Source: a virus. From it: DNA of 50,066 nucleotides. A program made the position numbers and the translations under genes. Positions 47,701 to 50,066 of the stretch are shown piece after piece. A model generated the notes under the pieces. That model was not told where the DNA came from. It saw only the letters and a program-made list of their open reading frames with translations, and searched no databases. The number at the start of each line of letters is the position of its first letter. Position 1 is the stretch's first letter. Location: the IMG/VR virus record IMGVR_UViG_3300031857_000301, positions 1-50,066 of that record. The stretch is one strand, 5' to 3'.

Positions 47701-48996
47701 GGAACAAGTGGTACGAGTGGAAGTAGTGGTACTTCTGGTACAGGTGGTAGTAGTGGAAGTTCTGGAAGCAGTGGCAGTAGTGGAAGTTCTGGTACAAGTG
47801 GAAGTGCAGGTACAAGCGGAAGTGCAGGAACAGGAGGATCGTCGGGTAGTAGTGGTAGTAGTGGATCTTCTGGAAGCGCGGGAACAAGCGGTAGTAGCGG
47901 TAGTGCTGGAACAAGCGGAACCAGTGGTAGTGCTGGCACAGGTGGTACAAGTGGTTCGTCTGGTAGCAGCGGTAGCAGTGGCAGTAGCGGTAGTGCTGGA
48001 ACAAGCGGAACCAGTGGCAGTTCTGGAACAACAGGATCAAGCGGATCATCTGGCACAAGTGGTACAAGTGGCTCGTCTGGTACAAGTGGAAGCTCTGGTA
48101 CAAGTGGCAGCAGTGGTACAAGCGGCGCAACTGGTGCGTCGGGTTCAAGTGGCACAAGTGGTACGGGTGGAAGCAGTGGAACCAGTGGTGCAACTGGAGC
48201 ATCAGGTTCTAGTGGAACAAGTGGTACCAGTGGATCATCTGGAACGTCTGGTTCGGCTGGATCAAGCGGCAGTAGTGGAAGCAGCGGTGCTGGAACAATT
48301 TCTGGCGGTACAACGAGTTATGTTGCCAAGTATCTAAATTCAACAACGCTGACAACTGGTTCATTATTTGATGATGGTACAAATGTAAGTGTTGGCAAAA
48401 CAACATCCGCGTCCGCCAAACTTGATGTAAATGGAAATGTACTTATCACAGGTTCACTTAATGTTACTCAGAATGTAACTGCATCAAACATTGTTGTCAC
48501 AAATCTTTATGTTCAGACGATTACTGGTTCTGTTGAATTTATAACTGGTAGTACACAATTTGGATCATTACTAACCAACAAACATCAATTTACTGGTAGT
48601 GTTGAAATGACTGGATCTGGTTTGGATGTTATGGGCAGTGTTGGTATAGGAACATACACTCCAAATGAAAAACTTGAAGTTGTTGGAAATATCAGACTTA
48701 CTGCCGGTGCATACATTGACTATATATCAGAATTAAGATATGTTGGCTCGGCATGGTTAACATACAATACTAGTACTGGTAAGATAACGATAAAGAATGC
48801 ATCGGGAAATGGTGTGGCAATAGATGGTGGAAATGTTACCGTCGGAAAACAATCGGCAGCAAATGCTTTATTTGATATAGCCGGCAATACTATTATATCA
48901 GGTTCACTCAATATAACCTCTGGTGTAACAGGATCATTGCTTGGAACATCAAGTTATACACTTACGGCGAGCTATATAGATGGAGGAACGTTCTAA
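38764..48996 (+). CDS. Giant modular fibre protein with five Ser/Thr-rich Gly-X-Y repeat blocks
   Basis: A 3410-residue fibre. After an N-terminal beta region and a TASYAL-type repeat (about 50-180) come five Gly-X-Y blocks (nt 39559-41022, 41599-43026, 43570-44607, 46159-46857, 47554-48288), about 1,788 residues or just over half the protein. X and Y are mostly Ser or Thr, with some Ala, Asp and Gly and almost no Pro. Blocks are separated by beta-rich spacers; three spacers begin with the same AGTISGGT motif, and blocks 2-5 are led by a TASYALSYSGTSG-like junction. A distinct 517-residue unit (nt 44608-46158) interrupts the pattern. No intramolecular chaperone or peptidase S74 domain is seen at the end. 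It is probably a trimeric host-recognition fibre. Confidence 0.85.
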   Translation: MSNELIVRNGLIVSGTSSFSGSVFINGNTVVTGSIISNQVAYLTASQALTASHVLGLPDTSSWALNAVSAAFSEYAVSASYVIGAPDTASWALNAVSSSYALSSSYAVSSSYSLSGSYVDTASYSNYAVSASYVIGAPDTASWALNAVTASYVEYTNVDKITSTSQFAGTASYAQRANSIKSGIDIDVTSITASAIRVDNLHVVTITSSVNFVSGSTDFGTSITDTHVFTGSLFVQGNINVEDGYGIQGTSSYAVTASYAFNTSTSGTSGTSGSSGSSGSSGTSGSSGSAGTSGSSGTSGTDGSSGSSGTGGSSGSSGTSGSSGSSGSSGSSGSSGTSGSSGTSGSSGTTGTSGSSGSGGTSGTSGSSGTSGTSGSSGTSGTDGSSGSSGSSGSSGTSGSSGTSGTGGSSGSSGSSGSSGTSGSSGTSGSSGTSGSSGSSGSSGSSGTSGSSGTSGSSGSSGTSGSSGTTGTSGSSGSSGTTGTSGSSGSAGTSGSSGTSGTDGSSGSSGSAGTSGSSGSSGTSGSSGSSGTSATSGSSGTSGSSGSSGSSGTSGSGGTSGSSGSSGTTGTSGSSGTSGTDGSSGSSGSAGTSGSSGSSGSSGTSGSSGSSGTSGSSGSSGTSATSGSSGTSGSSGSSGSSGTSGSSGSAGTSGSSGSAGTSGSSGTSGTDGSSGSSGSSGSSGSSGTSGSSGTSGSSGTSGSSGTSGSSGTSGSSGSSGSSGTSGSSGSSGSSGSSGSSGTAGSSGSSGSSGYTPENMVTSSFQLSNDGGLAFSSANNVTFGQITASIITVSTLYVQNITSSTELVTGSFVVSGSFDAIGGVTGSLLGTASYALQALTASYALNAEGSNKTQLTASTILFTGSATNLSLNVSSSGDVAITGINNGDIVVISDSTSSTPLFGIESVNNPLFSVYNSGNAYLSGSLSASLYGTASWAVTASYALSYSGTSGSSGTSGTSGSSGSAGTSGSSGTSGTDGSSGSSGTGGSSGSSGSSGTSATSGTGGSSGSSGTSGSSGTGGSSGSSGTSGSSGSGGSSGSSGTSGSSGTSGSSGTSGTDGSSGSAGTSGSAGTSGTDGSSGTSGSAGTSGSSGTSGSSGTSGTAGSSGTSGSSGSSGTTGTSGSSGTAGSSGSAGTSGSAGSSGSAGTSGSSASAGTSGTSGTDGSSGSSGSGGSSGSSGTAGSSGSSGTSGSSGSSGTSATSGSSGTSGTSGSSGTSGSSGTSGTDGSSGSSGSSGSSGSSGTGGTSGSSGTTGSSGSSGSAGSSGSSGSSGSSGTGGSSGTSGTSGSSGTGGSSGSSGTSGTDGSSGSSGSGGSSGTSGTDGTSGSSGTSGTSGSSGSAGTSGSSGSSGTTGTSGSSGTSGTDGSSGSSGTSGSTGTSGSSGSSGSSGSSGTTGTSGSSGTSGTSGSAGSAGSSGSSGSSGAGTISGGTSNYVAKFSNATTLTTSSIFDGGSGVGINKSTANSTLDVNGNTIITGSLTVTQNVTASNIVVTNLYVQNITASTEIVTGSTQFGTLLSNKHMFTGSVEITSSLKVNGDFSVNGNTGSLAFSSNADTLEITGSLLLSGSMFVTGSISVNGSITGSLFGTASYALNALTASYALSYSGTSGSSGTSGSSGTSGTNGTSGSSGTGGTSGSSGTGGSSGSSGTSGSSGSSGTSGTSGSSGTSGTDGSSGSSGSSGSSGSSGTSGSAGTSGSAGSAGSSGSSGSAGTSGTSGSSGTSGTDGSSGSSGSSGTAGTSGSAGTSGSSGSSGTSGTDGSSGSSGTSGSAGTGGSSGSSGSSGTSGEGGSAGTSGTSGSAGTSGTSGSAGTAGSSGSAGTSGSAGSAGTSGSSGSAGTSGTSGSSGTSGTSGSSGSSGSSGSSGTSGSAGTSGSSGTAGTSGSAGSSGSSGSGGSSGSAGTSGTSGSSGTSGTNGSSGTSGTSGSSGTGGTSGSSGSAGSAGSAGSSGTSPIITGTNFTLALFSGSNGLSSSVLSQYDNGLYLTGSLNVSGSTLQVGNNTLLGNTSLSGSLTISGAFATATPSVNIFGDISQTGYLRFNPVNTNINQSISASYIYVSGSTNDLYFAQNGSGYSNNTRLRWLEGVLYTGLLNGGLVSSTVGSTTFNISSGSGIIVTLNASLSTDPFPTVKYVNWGNYNNQPITYSGSAKLTYVGIDSNGAVVQQVEPWGSTNIDQFDSQILLGIVLHLSGSISSGVFNSPQTAYGNSQKSDDFFRSFGPLKVSGHTLQTSGSSLGLTKAGGTAYRDGANYVTNPNHPSTVVENSITTSKIYRYYVSGSTPIIDTGVGASGYTAIDPNNYNNNGVLTSVPSNNYTIQRVFWTPNSPTNAFVVYYGTATYSNLLTAVNAKDSEPFSEAPDTAADAIFLGHIVVKEGTTNLTVANDCTIIQGGLFRNIAGVGSSGTAAPVVNLSGLGDVLISVPTDGQPLVYDSTALKWRNLSAITASLYGNASTATSASYATTASYAFSYSGTSGSSGTSGTSGTAGSAGTSGTSGSSGTSGTNGSSGTSGTSGSSGTSGTSASAGSSGSSGSAGTAGSSGSAGTSGSSGTSGTGGSSGTSGSSGSGGSSGSAGSSGSSGSAGTSGSAGTSGSTGSSGSSGSAGSAGTSGSSGSAGTAGSAGSAGTSGTSGSSGSSGSSGSSGTSGTSGSSGTSGSSGSSGTSASSGSSGTSGATGASGSSGTSGTSGSAGSAGSSGSSGSSGAGTISGGTANYVTKFSNATTLTTSSIFDGGSGVGVNKSYANSTLDVNGNTIITGSLNVTQNVTASNILVTNLYVQNITASTEIVTGSTQFGSLLTNKHMFTGSVEITNSLSVSGQIYGTSSYALTASYAMNAAGSNNSVLTASAILFTGSTTNVSLYVSASGDVVFTGTNNGDIFVISDSSTAGDPLFRVDDGGVTLFQVYQGGNAYLSGSLTASLNGTASYAVTASYALSYSGTSGSSGTSGTGGSAGSSGSSGSSGSSGTTGTSGSSGTSGATGASGSSGTSGTSGSSGTSGTGGSSGSSGSSGSSGSSGTSGSAGTSGSAGTGGSSGSSGSSGSSGSAGTSGSSGSAGTSGTSGSAGTGGTSGSSGSSGSSGSSGSAGTSGTSGSSGTTGSSGSSGTSGTSGSSGTSGSSGTSGSSGTSGATGASGSSGTSGTGGSSGTSGATGASGSSGTSGTSGSSGTSGSAGSSGSSGSSGAGTISGGTTSYVAKYLNSTTLTTGSLFDDGTNVSVGKTTSASAKLDVNGNVLITGSLNVTQNVTASNIVVTNLYVQTITGSVEFITGSTQFGSLLTNKHQFTGSVEMTGSGLDVMGSVGIGTYTPNEKLEVVGNIRLTAGAYIDYISELRYVGSAWLTYNTSTGKITIKNASGNGVAIDGGNVTVGKQSAANALFDIAGNTIISGSLNITSGVTGSLLGTSSYTLTASYIDGGTF
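38890..39300 (+). repeat. ASYA/ASWALNA tandem motif region in the giant fibre
   Basis: Repeated units such as DTASWALNAV and YAVSASYVIGAP recur several times near the N-terminus. The spacing suggests a beta-helical or triple-stranded stalk. The same SASY/TASY units reappear before every Gly-X-Y block. Confidence 0.75.
39559..41022 (+). repeat. Gly-X-Y block 1 (about 488 residues)
   Basis: Glycine at every third residue with Ser or Thr at most X and Y positions. Codons for Ser (AGT, AGC, TCT, TCA, TCG) and Gly (GGT, GGA, GGC, GGG) are mixed, so the DNA is degenerate although the protein is very regular. Confidence 0.95.
41599..43026 (+). repeat. Gly-X-Y block 2 (about 476 residues)
   Basis: Same triplet pattern as block 1, with more GTA, GSA and GGS triplets. 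It is entered through a TASYALSYSGTSG-like junction and left through GAGTISGGT. Confidence 0.95.
43570..44607 (+). repeat. Gly-X-Y block 3 (about 346 residues)
   Basis: Same triplet pattern, Ala-richer (GSA is frequent). Ends at TSPIITG, leading into the unique central domain rather than an AGTISGGT spacer. Confidence 0.95.
46159..46857 (+). repeat. Gly-X-Y block 4 (about 233 residues)
   Basis: Same triplet pattern, entered through TASYAFSYSGTSG and followed by AGTISGGT. Confidence 0.95.
47554..48288 (+). repeat. Gly-X-Y block 5 (about 245 residues)
   Basis: Same triplet pattern, including several SGATGAS units that also dominate the block in the next fibre gene. Followed by AGTISGGT. Confidence 0.95.
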
Positions 48997-49025
48997 TATG
49001 AAAATCAAAATCTATAAGGTTGCCT

Positions 49026-49040
49026 GATATATATATTTAT
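49026..49040 (+). promoter_or_regulatory. AT element overlapping the second fibre start
   Basis: GATATATATATTTAT runs into the ATG at 49039. If it were a -10 box, transcription would begin after the start codon, so here it may act differently or be coincidental. Confidence 0.3.
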
Positions 49041-50066
49041 GCCAGATAGAATATTACATAAAAGAAATACAACAATTGGAGCAGTTCCATCAACATCATC
49101 ATTGATTGTTGGTGAATTGGCAATAAATGTTGCAGATGGAAAATTGTTTACTAGAAAATCTGGCAGTAGTTCCGATGTCGTTGTTTCATATCTTGGATCT
49201 GATGTATCAAATACAGGAAGTTATACCATTTCTGGTTCTCTTATAGTATCTGGTAATTTCTTAGCAACTGGAAACACTGGTAGTATTGCATTTTCAAGTA
49301 ATGCGGACACTTTGGAAATAACTGGTTCTTTACTATTAAGTGGCTCAATGGTTGCCACGGGCAGTATATCAGTAAATGGTAGTGTAACCGCATCACTTCT
49401 TGGTACAGCTTCTTATGCATTAAATTCACTAACAGCGTCTTATGCTTTCAGTTACAGTGGAACGTCTGGAAGCAGTGGTACCGCTGGGTCAAGCGGAAGC
49501 AGTGGTAGTAGTGGAAGTGGTGGATCTTCTGGTTCAAGTGGAACGGGTGGATCAAGTGGCAGTAGTGGGACTGGTGGATCAAGTGGCAGTAGCGGTACTA
49601 GCGGTGCTGCTGGTACTTCGGGTTCAAGCGGCACGAGTGGAACTGGTGGTAGCAGCGGAACAAGTGGTGCGACAGGTGCATCTGGTTCAAGTGGAACCAG
49701 TGGAACTGGTGGTAGCAGCGGAACAAGTGGTGCAACTGGCGCGTCTGGTTCAAGTGGAACTAGTGGCACGGGTGGAAGCAGTGGAACAAGTGGTGCAACG
49801 GGTGCATCTGGTTCAAGCGGATCGTCTGGTTCAAGTGGAAGCGCGGGGACGAGTGGAAGTGCAGGAACAGGAGGGTCGTCTGGAAGCGCGGGTACTGGTG
49901 GAACGAGTGGAAGTAGCGGTACGAGCGGTACAAGTGGAACTGGTGGCAGTAGCGGCAGCAGTGGAACTTCTGGTAGTAGTGGAACGGGTGGAACCAGTGG
50001 TAGCAGTGGTACTACAGGAACAAGTGGTAGCAGTGGTAGTAGCGGCACAAGTGGAACTAGTGCATC
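49039..50066 (+). CDS. Second Gly-X-Y fibre protein, 3'-truncated by the window edge
   Basis: An open frame from the ATG at 49039 to the end of the window, at least 342 residues and with no stop. It begins MPDRILHKRNTTIGAVPS followed by GELAINVADGKLF (25-37), a start I recognise from many phage tail-fibre and adhesin proteins. Residues about 75-140 nearly repeat a spacer of the upstream giant fibre (FSSNADTLEITGSLLLSGSM is shared). From nt 49456 a Ser/Thr/Gly Gly-X-Y block begins, here with frequent GATGAS units. It is probably a partner or paralogue of the upstream fibre. A TATATATTTAT element overlaps its start codon. Confidence 0.85.
   Translation, partial: MPDRILHKRNTTIGAVPSTSSLIVGELAINVADGKLFTRKSGSSSDVVVSYLGSDVSNTGSYTISGSLIVSGNFLATGNTGSIAFSSNADTLEITGSLLLSGSMVATGSISVNGSVTASLLGTASYALNSLTASYAFSYSGTSGSSGTAGSSGSSGSSGSGGSSGSSGTGGSSGSSGTGGSSGSSGTSGAAGTSGSSGTSGTGGSSGTSGATGASGSSGTSGTGGSSGTSGATGASGSSGTSGTGGSSGTSGATGASGSSGSSGSSGSAGTSGSAGTGGSSGSAGTGGTSGSSGTSGTSGTGGSSGSSGTSGSSGTGGTSGSSGTTGTSGSSGSSGTSGTSA
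49456..50066 (+). repeat. Gly-X-Y block of the second fibre gene, runs off the window
   Basis: At least 200 residues of Gly-X-Y with Ser/Thr, led by a TASYAFSYSGTSG junction. Contains three closely similar GTSGATGASGSSGTSG-type units spaced about 60-70 bases apart. Confidence 0.95.

Noticed and set aside
39559-50066. Gly-X-Y region as a CRISPR array or DNA satellite
   Set aside because: No constant-length spacers or exact repeats; the DNA is degenerate and reads as one protein frame.
1-50066. tRNA genes
   Set aside because: I saw no cloverleaf-like segment in the short intergenic gaps, and nearly all bases are covered by protein genes.

Overview
This window is a segment of a T4-like tailed phage (myovirus) genome, probably from an uncultivated environmental virus. 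Homologues of T4 packaging and head genes appear in recognisable order: large terminase, portal, prohead protease, scaffold, major capsid protein and neck proteins. They sit with a DnaG-type primase and a Mre11/Rad50-type (gp47/gp46) recombination nuclease. Almost everything is on the + strand and tightly packed, with no gene-free stretch over 150 bases. The DNA is AT-rich. Most starts lack a clear Shine-Dalgarno sequence; the scaffold and capsid genes are clear exceptions. I cannot name the host.

Layout. (1) 1-4125: replication and recombination, with a 5'-truncated primase and one long gene joining Mre11 and Rad50 modules. (2) 4161-6260: a probable virion or tail protein of unknown role. 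(3) 6313-14909: a six-gene glycan island with GT4 and GT2 glycosyltransferases, two FkbM methyltransferase domains and another SAM methyltransferase. It ends with a GT4 enzyme fused to a domain that closely resembles bacterial autotransporter O-heptosyltransferases, including their four-cysteine iron finger. (4) 14937-18839: a 1300-residue protein with four nucleotidyl-transfer modules: a ligase-like domain, a HIGH-motif adenylyl/cytidylyltransferase and two pol-beta-like domains. (5) 18900-30826: packaging and head assembly, including a cluster of small proteins that share a hydrophobic N-terminus with an (I/L)xE site. (6) 30921-32392: a secreted-type DNA/RNA nuclease and a divergent lysozyme-like gene. 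(7) 32483-38649: neck and tail-completion genes, with a PD-(D/E)XK nuclease and a double beta-propeller protein inserted among them. (8) 38764 to the end: a 3410-residue fibre and a second, 3'-truncated fibre, both dominated by Gly-X-Y repeats in which X and Y are mostly Ser or Thr.

How it may work together. The most striking combination is a protein-O-heptosyltransferase-like enzyme with several partner glycosyltransferases in a phage whose fibres carry about 1,800 residues of Ser/Thr-rich Gly-X-Y repeat. I propose that the phage glycosylates its own fibres. This is inference: the enzyme homology and the repeats are visible, the enzyme-substrate link is not. A second theme is a possible N-terminal capsid-targeting and cleavage signal on at least seven proteins, including the lysozyme, which would make that lysozyme an internal, injected protein. 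An AT-rich motif of the form TATATTTATA lies in the sense orientation before most apparent transcription units on both strands and may be the phage's late promoter.
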